Positions 7,997 to 14,767 are shown, counted from the first letter of the stretch. The stretch is 21,222 nt of DNA from CAYZEE01 sp964477485 (GCA_964477485.1 CAYZEE010000017.1:1-21222); one strand, 5' to 3'. Numbers and translations are program-made. The notes: generated by a model not told the origin, from the letters alone.

Positions 7997-8110
7997 ATAA
8001 TCTTCAAAAAAAGTTCATATTCTTTTATAAATTTTCCTTAAAAATACTCTGTTTCATTCCTTAACTATTACATTTTCTTAAATCAGTTATCTAAAAACCA
8101 TCAATTTACC

Positions 8111-8139
8111 TTGACATAGCAAGCTAAAGCCTATATTAT
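8111..8139 (+). promoter_or_regulatory. Sigma-70 promoter of the truncated tyrosine recombinase
   Basis: A perfect -35 TTGACA (8111-8116) is followed after 17 bases by TATTAT (8134-8139). The ATG at 8173 lies 33 bases downstream. A second -10-like TATTCT (8159-8164) ends 8 bases before the ATG and could give a leaderless transcript. The region 7997-8110 holds no other feature I can see. Confidence 0.55.
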
Positions 8140-8172
8140 TACAAGGTACTAAAATAAATATTCTATTACATT

Positions 8173-8619
8173 ATGCAGGAAATTAAATTTGTTTCACCAG
8201 AGTTAGTCGAGGCATTTTTCAAAAAGGTAAAGTCAATTCGAGACCGTGCATTATTCACTATGATATATTTTTACGGCATGCATTCATCAGAAATTGGACT
8301 CATGCAAGTGGAAGATCTTGATTTTCAAAACAACAGAATACTCATTCATGCCAAAAAGCATGGGATTACCGCACAACACCTCCTTCACCCTCAAGTAAAA
8401 AAATACCTACGTATTTATTTGGATGAAGAAAGATTTCATAAGCGTACTCTAGAAAAAGCACTGTTCCTATCTCAAAAAGGTGGCCCTCTTACTTCGACTC
8501 AAGTATTTCGTTTGTTTCGGGAATATGCCAGAAAAGCAAAATTTCCTGTAGATAAGAGGCATTGCCACGTTTTTCGGCACTCGATTGCAGTACATTTTGA
8601 TAGGTACCCCCTAAAATAG
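8173..8619 (+). pseudogene. Tyrosine recombinase/integrase truncated by IS insertion
   Basis: The 142 native codons cover most of the catalytic domain of a phage-type tyrosine recombinase. Box I is present as YGMHSSEIGLM followed by EDLDF; the position that is normally the catalytic Arg of GLRxSE is His here. A candidate beta-hairpin Lys lies in HAKKHG, and box II is intact as HVFRHSIAVHF (the HxxR motif). The IS left end starts within the codon after VHF, and the last five codons plus the stop are IS sequence. The LGH motif and catalytic Tyr are therefore missing, and I do not find them right of the IS. The core-binding N-terminal domain is also absent, so the gene was already short or of a minimal type. 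It is almost certainly non-functional. It probably marks the end of an old integrated element. Confidence 0.75.
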
Positions 8620-8622
8620 ACA
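8598..8622 (+). repeat. Left terminal inverted repeat of the IS3-family element
   Basis: A 25-base imperfect terminal repeat. It pairs with 9787-9810 through the outer TG, the GT.CCC block and the inner TAGACA, with one base of length difference. Confidence 0.65.
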
Positions 8623-8681
8623 GTAGTTCTAAATAATTTAAGCAGTTAAAATACGCTCGTATATGTATTGGAGGTGAATAA

Positions 8682-9257
8682 ATGTTTAAACCGGTAGCTC
8701 CGGAAGTTAAAGCAGAAATACTTGAAAAGGTTAAAGCCGGCGAAAGAGTGTCTCAGCTTGCAGTTCAATATGGGGTCAGTGATAAGAGTATTTACACTTG
8801 GCTTTCCAAAAAGGCCATGGGTACTGTCAGCCTGCTTGAGCACAACAGGCTGAAGAAGGAAAACTCGCAGCTTAAGGAGATAATAGGCATATTAACCTTC
8901 GAACTGGAGAAGACAAAAAAAAGAAGTCAAATACTCGCTTTAGTACAATCTAGAGCAAAGGACATTGGCGCGTCACTCCTTTCCAGCCTTCTGAATATTC
9001 CCAGATCAGGCATATATAATCACTCTAATTTTGACAAAAAGCTTCAAGATGCAGAGCTCTTAAAAGAGCAGATCGTCTCAGTCCTTAACCTTAATCCAAG
9101 CTATGGCCACAGAAGAATAGCCATAGCACTTGGCACCAGTCGCAAACGCGTCAGACGGATAATGAAACTGTATGGCATAAGGCCATATAAAAGGAAAACC
9201 AGGTGGAGAAAAAGAAGGGATTTAAGAAGGGGGCTCCTGCACCATACGGAAACCTGA
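8682..9257 (+). CDS. IS3 transposase, N-terminal part (HTH, zipper, HTH_21)
   Basis: The upstream frame of the transposase, 191 codons. Residues 1-50 form a transposase-type helix-turn-helix (EILEKVKAGERVSQLAVQYG). A leucine-zipper-like coiled coil follows at about 52-80 (HNRLKKENSQLKEIIGILTF), then the second helix-turn-helix region normally found at the start of orfB, with RSGIYNH and NPSYGHRRIA. A strong ribosome site (GGAGGTG at 8670-8676) precedes the ATG. The frame then drifts into an arginine-rich tail before a stop at 9257, while the catalytic core continues in the -1 frame. In this copy orfA and the first part of orfB are in one frame, which is unlike classic IS3 members, where the frameshift separates orfA from orfB near residue 100. 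Confidence 0.85.
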   Translation: MFKPVAPEVKAEILEKVKAGERVSQLAVQYGVSDKSIYTWLSKKAMGTVSLLEHNRLKKENSQLKEIIGILTFELEKTKKRSQILALVQSRAKDIGASLLSSLLNIPRSGIYNHSNFDKKLQDAELLKEQIVSVLNLNPSYGHRRIAIALGTSRKRVRRIMKLYGIRPYKRKTRWRKRRDLRRGLLHHTET

Positions 9258-9793
9258 TTAAAGGTATTTGTCCACTCGTACCAGGTACAGTTCTGGTTGG
9301 TGACTTTACCCATTTGATCTACTTCCAAAAGGTAGTATATCTGGCAACATATATGGATCTTGTAACAAGAGAGGTCGTAGGCTGGTTCGTTTCAGGCAAA
9401 CACACAAAAGAGATCGTACTTGAGGCCATAGTTGATGCAGTCAAAACACTGGGCCACCTGCCTAAAGTTGTCCATACGGACCAGGGATCAGAATATACAT
9501 CGAAAGAATACACAGGATTCCTTGAATCACTGGGCATCCAAATCTCCATGAGCAAGAAAGCATCTCCTTGGGAGAATGGTTACCAGGAGTCCTTTTACAA
9601 CAACTTTAAGACAGATCTTGGGCTTGAGTTTGACAGATTCGATACGCTTGGTGAGTTCATTGCAGCAATCCACACAACAATAAACTACTACAACACAGAA
9701 AGGATCCATACGAGGCTTAAGATGTCACCAAGGGAGTATAGGTTGAAATTGGTGTCAAAGTTCCCCAACCCTAGACGTAGAATGATTGTCTAA
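9203..9793 (+). CDS. IS3 transposase, C-terminal catalytic part (DDE integrase core)
   Basis: The 196-codon frame holds the rve/DDE catalytic core. The three acidic residues are visible in context: Asp in VGDFTHL, Asp in VHTDQGSEY and Glu in WENGYQESFYNNF. The C-terminal RIHTRLKMSPREYR is typical of IS3-family OrfB. It overlaps the upstream frame by 55 bases. Joining the frames by a -1 shift at AGA-AAA-AGA near 9207-9213 would give RKKKGFKKGAPAPYG, a natural-looking family sequence. The listed start is a GTG and independent initiation is unlikely. The TAA stop lies inside the right inverted repeat. Whether the frame break is programmed, a mutation or a sequence error cannot be decided from one copy. 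Confidence 0.85.
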   Translation: MEKKKGFKKGAPAPYGNLIKGICPLVPGTVLVGDFTHLIYFQKVVYLATYMDLVTREVVGWFVSGKHTKEIVLEAIVDAVKTLGHLPKVVHTDQGSEYTSKEYTGFLESLGIQISMSKKASPWENGYQESFYNNFKTDLGLEFDRFDTLGEFIAAIHTTINYYNTERIHTRLKMSPREYRLKLVSKFPNPRRRMIV

Positions 9794-9810
9794 GAAAAGG
9801 GCACTTGACA
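9787..9810 (-). repeat. Right terminal inverted repeat of the IS3-family element
   Basis: A 24-base imperfect inverted copy of the left end at 8598-8622. It contains the transposase stop codon. Confidence 0.6.
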
Positions 9811-10185
9811 AACAATCTTATTCAGGAAATAGAAAACAACGCCAATATTGATATAAATTTAATTGAAGAAGTGTTAGCTTTCACCAGAAATATCCACGCT
9901 ACTTACTTACAAGCTCCCAAATATCTCAAGCGTCATTACCTAAGGTTCTTCTTTGAGAAGCTGATTGTGAAAGATAAGAAGATAGAAAAAATTGTCTATA
10001 CTCCGATTTTCTCAGTATTACAAGCTAATCATGCAGTTATTATTAAAAATTTTGAGCTCCCCCTCAAGGACTTATTCATCAACCGAGAACTTGAGTTTGA
10101 TTATACGCTTGACGACTTCAAAATCTTATATTCCAATCTTAACCTTAATCCTCCCAGAAATTATGCAGGGACGAATTATTTATAG
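9811..10185 (+). pseudogene. C-terminal remnant of a large serine recombinase
   Basis: About 124 codons are open directly from the IS right end to a stop at 10185. The sequence resembles the C-terminal tail of large serine site-specific recombinases, with a helical segment LAFTRNIHATYLQAPKYLKR, then HYLRFFFEKLIVKDKKI and a TPIFSVL motif. The catalytic serine domain, recombinase domain and zinc ribbon are all absent. The frame can also be opened at a TTG inside the IS end, but that is not a plausible start. It is clearly different from the complete recombinase at 18313. Its stop overlaps the convergent permease gene by 6 bases, so the edge of the next element probably lies close to here. Confidence 0.6.
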
Positions 10186-11145
10186 CACAGCATTAAAAAA
10201 ATACCCAGTAAATACAATGCCAAGAGTAAGTATAGCAATATACAATGCCAGTAGCTTTAGCTTGAGTACTTTTCGAAGGATTATAAATTCAGGAAATGAA
10301 AGAGCAGTAACAGACATCATAAAAGCAAGAGCTGTCCCTATAGGAAGTCCCTTTGAGAGAAGCGACTGGACAATTGGGATTGTTCCTGCGGCATTTGAAT
10401 ATAACGGAACACCTATCAATACGGCAATTGGCACTGCGAAGATATTCCCTTTTCCAGCTATCTTTGCCAGAAAATCCCCAGGAGCATAGCCATGAATAAA
10501 CGCACCAAGAGCAACACCAATAAGAACATAAGGATACACCTTTTTGATTAAATCACTAGTATAAAGGTAAGCTTGGTTTATCCTTTCTTTGAAAGAAAGT
10601 TTTGCTTGTTCTGTTTGTTTTCCAACATTTATCTTCCAGACATAGTCCTCGACTAAATATTCTAGCTTTAATCTTCCTAAGATATATCCAACAATAACAG
10701 CAATACTCACACCAGATATGGCATATAACAACGCAATAGGCAAACCAAATAGTCCAAATAACATAACGAGTGCTACTTCATTAACCATTGGAGCTGAGAT
10801 AAGAAACGAAAATGTAACACCAAGCGGCACACCGCTTTCAACCATGCCAATAAAAAGGGGTACAGCAGAGCAAGAACAAAAAGGTGTAATAATACCGAAC
10901 AGAGCAGCAAGGACATTTCCGACAATTTCAAATCTGTTTGTTAAAAATGTTCGTATCTTTTCAGGAGGCAAAAAGGAACGGATAAAGGAAATGATAAAGA
11001 TGATCACCAAAAGAAGAATCAGTATTTTAATACTATCGTAGAGAAAAAAATTTACTGCACCTCCAAGGACACTTTTCTGCCCTAAATGAAGGAGCTGAAA
11101 GCTCACAAAATCAGCAAGCAGTTGTATTGGATAAAAAACGTCCAT
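10180..11145 (-). CDS. ArsP/DUF318-family permease
   Basis: Integral membrane protein of 321 residues with about eight hydrophobic helices, belonging to the ArsP/UPF0718 (DUF318) permease family. The family signature FCSCSAVPLF is visible at about residues 91-100, where the cysteines fit a role in handling trivalent arsenicals or other thiophilic compounds. A second conserved half has GVPLYSNAAGTIP followed by ALSFPEFIIL. It is the last gene of a minus-strand operon after ArsR and a thioredoxin-fold protein, with a single base between the thioredoxin stop and its ATG. Known ArsP members export trivalent organoarsenicals; others in the family are uncharacterised, so the substrate here is inferred. 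Its 3' end overlaps the convergent recombinase remnant by 6 bases. Confidence 0.85.
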   Translation of the reverse strand: MDVFYPIQLLADFVSFQLLHLGQKSVLGGAVNFFLYDSIKILILLLVIIFIISFIRSFLPPEKIRTFLTNRFEIVGNVLAALFGIITPFCSCSAVPLFIGMVESGVPLGVTFSFLISAPMVNEVALVMLFGLFGLPIALLYAISGVSIAVIVGYILGRLKLEYLVEDYVWKINVGKQTEQAKLSFKERINQAYLYTSDLIKKVYPYVLIGVALGAFIHGYAPGDFLAKIAGKGNIFAVPIAVLIGVPLYSNAAGTIPIVQSLLSKGLPIGTALAFMMSVTALSFPEFIILRKVLKLKLLALYIAILTLGIVFTGYFFNAVL

Positions 11146-11146
11146 A

Positions 11147-11392
11147 TCATTTTTGTAATGTTTCTACCATCTTTGCCCTAATCTTTTCCTTGTCAGACGT
11201 GAACCCAGTCATTATTGGTTTTCCGTTGATAGCAAGGACAGGGCTTGTCATAATGCCCATTTCAATAATTTTTGTTACGTCTGTAATGTACTCAACTTTT
11301 GCATCAAGTTTCAAATCAGCAACAATCGCTGATGTAATTTCATACAGCCGTTTACAATTAGTACACCCAGAACCAAGTACTTGTATTTGCAT
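11147..11392 (-). CDS. Thioredoxin-fold redox-active disulfide protein
   Basis: A small 81-residue thioredoxin/glutaredoxin-like protein. Residues 1-15 (MQIQVLGSGCTNCKR) carry a CxxC active site at Cys10/Cys13. A TSPVLAINGKPI segment at about residues 50-61 matches the cis-Pro region of the redox-active disulfide protein 2 family. I chose the ATG at 11392 because a strong ribosome site (GGAGGAGG) lies just upstream; a longer frame to 11455 would add sequence across a hairpin. Such proteins commonly sit between ArsR and DUF318 permeases and may deliver or reduce the thiol-bound substrate. That role is inferred from gene order. Confidence 0.85.
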   Translation of the reverse strand: MQIQVLGSGCTNCKRLYEITSAIVADLKLDAKVEYITDVTKIIEMGIMTSPVLAINGKPIMTGFTSDKEKIRAKMVETLQK

Positions 11393-11430
11393 TCCTCCTC
11401 CTTTTTGTTTTGTATAAAAGCTTTTTCTGA

Positions 11431-11454
11431 TGGGTAAAACCACAGTTCTACCCA
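11431..11454 (-). other. Intercistronic RNA hairpin in the ars operon
   Basis: A 10-bp stem closed by a 4-base loop lies between arsR and the thioredoxin gene. The arms on the minus strand are TGGGTAGAAC and GTTTTACCCA, with one pair being G-U in the minus-strand transcript but A-C in the opposite one. There is no U-tract, so it is unlikely to be a terminator. It may stabilise or process the mRNA. Confidence 0.5.
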
Positions 11455-11468
11455 CGAAGAAAAACCTG

Positions 11469-11666
11469 TTATACTGTTTCTGTTGCAGGTTGGTTTAAAG
11501 TTTCGTCAACTTCTTTGAGTTGTTTCTCAAGTTCTACCTTCTTTAATTGCAGTTCGTCTTTTGAGAGTGTCTTTATATCCTCTTTCATTTCCTCTGCACA
11601 ACAATCATTCTTCATTTCTTTGCTATCACAACCTTCACAGTTGCAACCTTTCATTCCATGTTTCAT
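11469..11666 (-). CDS. Possible internal gene: 65-residue Cys-rich coiled-coil protein
   Basis: In the arsR frame, the ATG at 11666 (Met120 of ArsR) is preceded by AAGGAGGTGA, about as perfect a ribosome site as exists. It would yield a separate 65-residue protein. Residues 8-23 hold five cysteines (CNCEGC, then DCC) and residues 36-56 a charged helical stretch. Most genes in this window lack any Shine-Dalgarno, which makes this one conspicuous. Either a once separate small gene has fused to arsR by loss of the stop codon, or both a long and a short product are made. A metal-binding role is a guess from the cysteines. Confidence 0.45.
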   Translation of the reverse strand: MKHGMKGCNCEGCDSKEMKNDCCAEEMKEDIKTLSKDELQLKKVELEKQLKEVDETLNQPATETV

Positions 11667-12023
11667 TATTTCCTCACCTCCTTCCGTTTTATCAGTTTTA
11701 CAACATTGAGCAATGTATTCCAGAGCATGAAGTAGCTCTCTACCTATATCCGTTAGCGAGTACTCAACGAATTTTCCTTCCTTTTTACTTGAAATAAAAC
11801 ATGCTTCTTCTAAATCAGCTAAATGGTGGGAAATAAGGCTTTGGGAAAATTTAGTGTGCCCCATTAAGTCACAAACACAGTGAGAGCCTTGTTGTAGTAA
11901 ATAAAGCAGTTCCAAACGTGCTTTTACACCAATAAGCTTCAAGCGGTTTTCAAGCAAACTGAATTGTTCATCTGAGAATTTATAGTGTTTTGGTTTAGTG
12001 GTACATTGACATCTCTTATACAT
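11469..12023 (-). CDS. arsR: ArsR-family repressor with Cys-rich, coiled-coil C-terminal extension
   Basis: A 184-residue protein. Residues 15-105 form the ArsR/SmtB winged helix, including the metalloid-sensing helix motif CVCDLMG with Cys49 and Cys51 and the recognition helix QSLISHHLADLEEA. Further cysteines are Cys5/Cys7 at the N-terminus and Cys107/Cys108 after the domain. Typical ArsR proteins are about 90-120 residues; here about 65 extra residues follow. These are a Cys cluster (GCNCEGC, then DCC) and a Lys/Glu-rich helix likely to form a coiled coil (KKVELEKQLKEVDETL). The extension begins at Met120, which has its own strong Shine-Dalgarno inside the gene. It should repress the minus-strand ars operon through the inverted repeat at its own start and release it on binding arsenite or antimonite. 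The exact inducer is inferred. Confidence 0.85.
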   Translation of the reverse strand: MYKRCQCTTKPKHYKFSDEQFSLLENRLKLIGVKARLELLYLLQQGSHCVCDLMGHTKFSQSLISHHLADLEEACFISSKKEGKFVEYSLTDIGRELLHALEYIAQCCKTDKTEGGEEIMKHGMKGCNCEGCDSKEMKNDCCAEEMKEDIKTLSKDELQLKKVELEKQLKEVDETLNQPATETV

Positions 12024-12041
12024 ATGAATAGTTGTTCATAT
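12022..12041 (-). promoter_or_regulatory. Probable ArsR operator (inverted repeat)
   Basis: A perfect inverted repeat, ATATGAA then six bases then TTCATAT, overlaps the arsR start codon and the expected transcription start. This is the usual position and type of site for ArsR/SmtB repressors. Autoregulation is inferred. Confidence 0.6.
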
Positions 12042-12068
12042 ATTATACCTACTGCTTTGTTTTGTCAA
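12040..12068 (-). promoter_or_regulatory. Promoter of the ars operon
   Basis: On the minus strand, a perfect -35 TTGACA (12068-12063) is followed by TATAAT (12047-12042, 15-base spacing) or the overlapping TAATAT (12045-12040, 17-base spacing). The start codon lies about 18 bases downstream and the operator sits between. Confidence 0.6.
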
Positions 12069-12122
12069 TAGTGAAACAATTTGTTTAACCATAATTAACT
12101 TAATCTGATAAAATGTACTCAT

Positions 12123-12134
12123 ATTGCGAGCAAT
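12123..12134. repeat. Short palindrome upstream of the double-HTH gene
   Basis: ATTGC and GCAAT flank a 2-base centre, 22 bases before the ATG at 12157. It could be an operator for that gene. No convincing -35/-10 pair is visible; the best -10-like hexamer is TAAAAT at 12109-12114. Confidence 0.25.
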
Positions 12135-12156
12135 CGCATTGAAAAAGTAATGAACT

Positions 12157-13602
12157 ATGCCTGAACTAAGAGCCAATGGCTTAACTGTTAAAGATTTACG
12201 TGACATTCTCAGAGGAAAAAAGTTCCACAGAGAGCTTACCCCTGAGGAAAAAGAGCAAGTTGAAGCATACAAAAAAAGCACAGAAGCTCTTAGTCAGCAT
12301 TTCATTGAGAGTGCAAGAGCTACGCTTGAAAACTCATCTGCATTGTCAGCTATCGCAAGTGCTACTAAAACAATCCAGTCTTTTTCTCAGAACATAACCC
12401 CAATAATTGAAGGTCAAACGAGGTTTGTTGAAACAATCCAAGCATCAATAGTTCCATTACATGACGTAATGGAAACCATGCAAAATGCTGGATTAGCTAT
12501 GTGTCAAGCACAAGAAAGGGTAAAGGCAACATTTGAAGCATTAGAAAGTTTCCCAAGAAGCATAATAGAAAACGCTTCCAATTCTATCGTAAATGTAGAC
12601 AAGTTTCTTAACAATAACCTTTTGCACCTCCCTGACTTCGGCAATATACTCAATGTCGTAAAAGAAAGCGGTAACTACTTAAAGGGAATAACTGACATAG
12701 TAGCTAATGTAGGCAAAAATTTTATAAATTCGTACAGGCTTATTCAGGAACGAATAAAGACAGTTCTTGAGCCTTTCTTTTTACTTAACAAGAGCAACTT
12801 TTTTCTTATCCTGCATGCTTCAAAAGGCGACACGATAGCACTTCATCAATTGGGTAAACTTTGGTGGAAATTGTTAGTTTTGTATACAGAAGTAGAAAAA
12901 CGCAAAGGCAGAAAGCCAACAAGAAAGGAGTTTCATGATATGGTACAGGCCGCTTGCTGGGAAGTATTGCAACAAAGCGATGAAAAGCAAATCCCATTAT
13001 TTGAACTTGCAAAAGTGGTCTATTACTTCATTATTGGCAAGTTGCTTCTTGACTATGTTGAGGTCGTGAATACCACACGACTTGATGAGAACACAAGCCT
13101 TGAAATCGTTTCTGGTAAATATAGGTCAAAGATTGTTCCCTACTATGATAATCAGAATAAACCGAATGTTTTTGTTAAAACTGTAGCTGAAGAAATAGGC
13201 GTTACTGCACAAACCATTAGGAACTGGATTAAGGCAGGTAAGGTATCGTCAGTCAGAACTTCTTATTATTCCAAAATAAGAAAGGCTCTTGTACCAACCT
13301 ACCTTCTACCTTATGAAATAAACCTCATGTCTGATCTAAGAAGGCTCAAACACGAACAAGAGAGTAAAAAATTACATAGATTAAAAGGCTACTATACAAT
13401 TTCACAACTAAATAAGGAATACGGACTTTCACGAAAGACTTTTGAACGCTGGGATAAAGAAGGTAAGCTCGTTCCTGAACGAATAAACGGTATACGCTAT
13501 TACACAGAGGAACAAAAACGATCAGTTCCTAATATCCTGTTTCAAAACAATAGTCCCAAACTTAGAGCGCTTCTTGCTTCTACTCGTCTTGCATTAGGCT
13601 AA
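12157..13602 (+). CDS. Coiled-coil protein with two C-terminal MerR-like HTH segments
   Basis: I do not recognise this 481-residue protein as a named family. Residues 1-40 are charged (VKDLRDILRGKKFHRELTPE). Residues 45-210 are long amphipathic helices rich in Ala, Ser, Gln and Asn, likely coiled coil. Residues 215-305 form a compact helical domain (KGDTIALHQLGKLWWKLLV). Two helix-turn-helix modules of the MerR/excisionase kind follow: one at about 343-372 (TVAEEIGVTAQTIRNWIKAG) and one at about 412-450 (YTISQLNKEYGLSRKTFERW, then RINGIRYYTEEQ). It is the first gene of a plus-strand operon leading to SpoVG and a replication initiator. A role in replication control, partition or transcription of the element is plausible. 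The ATG has no Shine-Dalgarno. Confidence 0.7.
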   Translation: MPELRANGLTVKDLRDILRGKKFHRELTPEEKEQVEAYKKSTEALSQHFIESARATLENSSALSAIASATKTIQSFSQNITPIIEGQTRFVETIQASIVPLHDVMETMQNAGLAMCQAQERVKATFEALESFPRSIIENASNSIVNVDKFLNNNLLHLPDFGNILNVVKESGNYLKGITDIVANVGKNFINSYRLIQERIKTVLEPFFLLNKSNFFLILHASKGDTIALHQLGKLWWKLLVLYTEVEKRKGRKPTRKEFHDMVQAACWEVLQQSDEKQIPLFELAKVVYYFIIGKLLLDYVEVVNTTRLDENTSLEIVSGKYRSKIVPYYDNQNKPNVFVKTVAEEIGVTAQTIRNWIKAGKVSSVRTSYYSKIRKALVPTYLLPYEINLMSDLRRLKHEQESKKLHRLKGYYTISQLNKEYGLSRKTFERWDKEGKLVPERINGIRYYTEEQKRSVPNILFQNNSPKLRALLASTRLALG

Positions 13603-13677
13603 TTACCCCTTTTTTCTCAAGTAAATTTCCAATGTCATAGGCTTCTTTGCCTAATTATTTATAGAGAGGTATATGTA

Positions 13678-13845
13678 ATGAAGCCTAATGACAAATCTGC
13701 AAAACTAAAAGCATTTCTTGAGCAAATGTACGGTAAATCCCTAACTGATGCTGAAGTAAAAGAATATAAGGAAAGGCTTGTTAAGTTTTTCTCACTCCTA
13801 GTTGAAATTGACCAACGCAAGAAGAAAGGACTATTTCATGGCTAA
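13678..13845 (+). CDS. Small hypothetical protein (55 aa)
   Basis: A short gene encoding MKPNDKSAKLKAFLEQMYGK and then a helical segment TDAEVKEYKERLVKFFSLL ending in a basic tail. The ATG follows AGAGAGG (13664-13670) by 7 bases, a fair ribosome site, and the 3' end overlaps the next ATG by 8 bases, which supports translation. The composition is that of a small helical DNA-associated or regulatory protein of plasmids. No function can be assigned. Confidence 0.6.
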   Translation: MKPNDKSAKLKAFLEQMYGKSLTDAEVKEYKERLVKFFSLLVEIDQRKKKGLFHG

Positions 13846-14320
13846 TCAAGAAAATCAGGACAGAGAAGTAGTTATTAAGCTAAAAGCATGGCAAGTTCCC
13901 TACTTGCTTGGTTCTGCACGACTTGGCATATGGGCTGAGGATTGGTGTGCATCGCTTACGCAAACAAATATAAATTGTTATGACACCCACTCAGGAAAAT
14001 GGATATTAAAAGTAGGCTATATCATCCAGCAGATAAAAGAACAGGCAGGGATACAGCAGGAAGATAAAGAATATGCCGAAGAACAAATGACCTTAGAGCT
14101 TATAGATAAATGGGTTGAGGAAGAGTGCAAAAGAAACTGTAAAGCATGGGAAGAAGCAGAAAAAATAGAATACGAAGCCTATCAGGCAAAAGAAAAAACA
14201 CCAGAGGAAATAGAGGCTGAAGAAAAGCCAAAAAAACAGGTCGTATCAATCCCCATTACAGACCAAATGATGAAAGAAGTCGGCAAGTGGGTAGGAAAGG
14301 TTGAAGCTGAAAAAAGGTAA
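13838..14320 (+). CDS. Hypothetical protein with acidic C-terminal helices (160 aa)
   Basis: I chose the ATG at 13838 (MANQENQ) because it overlaps the preceding stop in the manner of coupled genes and follows AAGAAAGGA. Residues 10-60 are rich in aromatic residues (LKAWQVPYLLGSARLGIWAE). Residues 75-140 are strongly charged and probably helical (many Glu/Lys, CKRNCKAWEEAEKIEYEA). The last 20 residues are amphipathic. There is no signal peptide or membrane segment. I do not recognise the family. Its place in the operon before SpoVG and the replication protein suggests an element-maintenance function. Confidence 0.65.
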   Translation: MANQENQDREVVIKLKAWQVPYLLGSARLGIWAEDWCASLTQTNINCYDTHSGKWILKVGYIIQQIKEQAGIQQEDKEYAEEQMTLELIDKWVEEECKRNCKAWEEAEKIEYEAYQAKEKTPEEIEAEEKPKKQVVSIPITDQMMKEVGKWVGKVEAEKR

Positions 14321-14324
14321 TTAT

Positions 14325-14477
14325 ATGAATGGCAAAGAACAAATGCAAAGTATCCGTGAAAATCAGTTAGAAAATCTTGTTATACAACTTATATATGACT
14401 TTCAGCAACTACTTGAAAGCTTTTATATCCAGCAGTTGAAAAGAGCGATGCGAAAACGAACAAAGAAAAAGCAATGA
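14325..14477 (+). CDS. Small basic hypothetical protein (50 aa)
   Basis: A 50-codon frame starts 4 bases after the preceding stop and overlaps the SpoVG start as ATGA (14474-14477), a strong sign of translational coupling. The product is a single likely helix (RENQLENLVIQLIYDFQQLL) with a very basic tail (MRKRTKKKQ). Function unknown. Confidence 0.55.
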   Translation: MNGKEQMQSIRENQLENLVIQLIYDFQQLLESFYIQQLKRAMRKRTKKKQ

Positions 14478-14767
14478 ATATAAGCATTTCCGAGATACAG
14501 ATTGTCCCTATAAAACCTCAAGACGGCTTAGTTGCCTTTGCAAGTTTTGTATTAAATGAGAGCTTGTATTTAGGTTCAATTGGCATTGTAACACGACCAC
14601 AAGGAGGCTACAGGCTTGTTTATCCGACAAAAAAGGTCAGTATACGCAACATCAATATATTCCACCCCATCAATAAATCCTTTGCAGAAAGCATAGAAAA
14701 GGAGGTCATTAGCAAATTTGAAGATGTAATGAAAAACCATGATAGATACGATAGTTTTAACGCTTAA
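14474..14767 (+). CDS. spoVG: SpoVG family protein
   Basis: A 97-residue protein closely matching the SpoVG family of small nucleic-acid-binding regulators. It opens with ISEIQIVPIKPQDGLVAFAS, followed by YLGSIGIVTRPQGGYRLVYP and NIFHPINKSFAESIEKEVIS, all near-consensus. Chromosomal SpoVG binds DNA and RNA. Copies on plasmids and integrative elements usually lie beside replication genes, as here. The gene overlaps the upstream small gene by 4 bases and the downstream replication gene by 29 bases, so all three are probably translated together. A role in regulating replication or element gene expression is inferred from context. Confidence 0.93.
   Translation: MNISISEIQIVPIKPQDGLVAFASFVLNESLYLGSIGIVTRPQGGYRLVYPTKKVSIRNINIFHPINKSFAESIEKEVISKFEDVMKNHDRYDSFNA

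Larger units (their letters stand above)
8598..9810 (+). mobile_element. IS3-family insertion sequence (about 1.21 kb)
   Basis: The element is bounded by imperfect inverted repeats that start with TG and end with CA, as in the IS3 family. The left end begins TGATAGGTACCCCC and the complement of the right end begins TGTCAAGTGCCC; both repeats contain TAGACA 19-25 bases in. Inside are a helix-turn-helix/leucine-zipper segment and a DDE integrase-core transposase. Length is typical of the family. I see no 3-5 bp target duplication: bases before the left end are ATT and bases after the right end are AAC. Unrelated gene remnants flank the two sides. Confidence 0.85.

Noticed and set aside
9805..9813. 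TTG at 9805 as a true start of a 126-residue gene
   Set aside because: The TTG lies inside the IS right inverted repeat. The product downstream is the C-terminal end of a larger recombinase, so it is a remnant, not a gene with its own start.
10147..10158. AATCCTCCCAGA, a 12-base near match to the 3' part of tRNA-Asn, as a possible second attachment site
   Set aside because: It is in the opposite orientation to the tRNA copy and has a mismatch. Direct repeats are needed for attL/attR, and a match this short is plausible by chance.
12019..12039. Short upstream frame (MNNYSYV) on the minus strand before arsR, as a leader peptide
   Set aside because: Its ATG lies only 2 bases after the -10 box, ahead of the expected transcription start, and it is explained by the palindromic operator.
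13635..13660. TAGGC...GCCTA hairpin after the double-HTH gene, as a terminator
   Set aside because: The stem is only 5 bp with no U-tract, and the following small gene appears to belong to the same operon.
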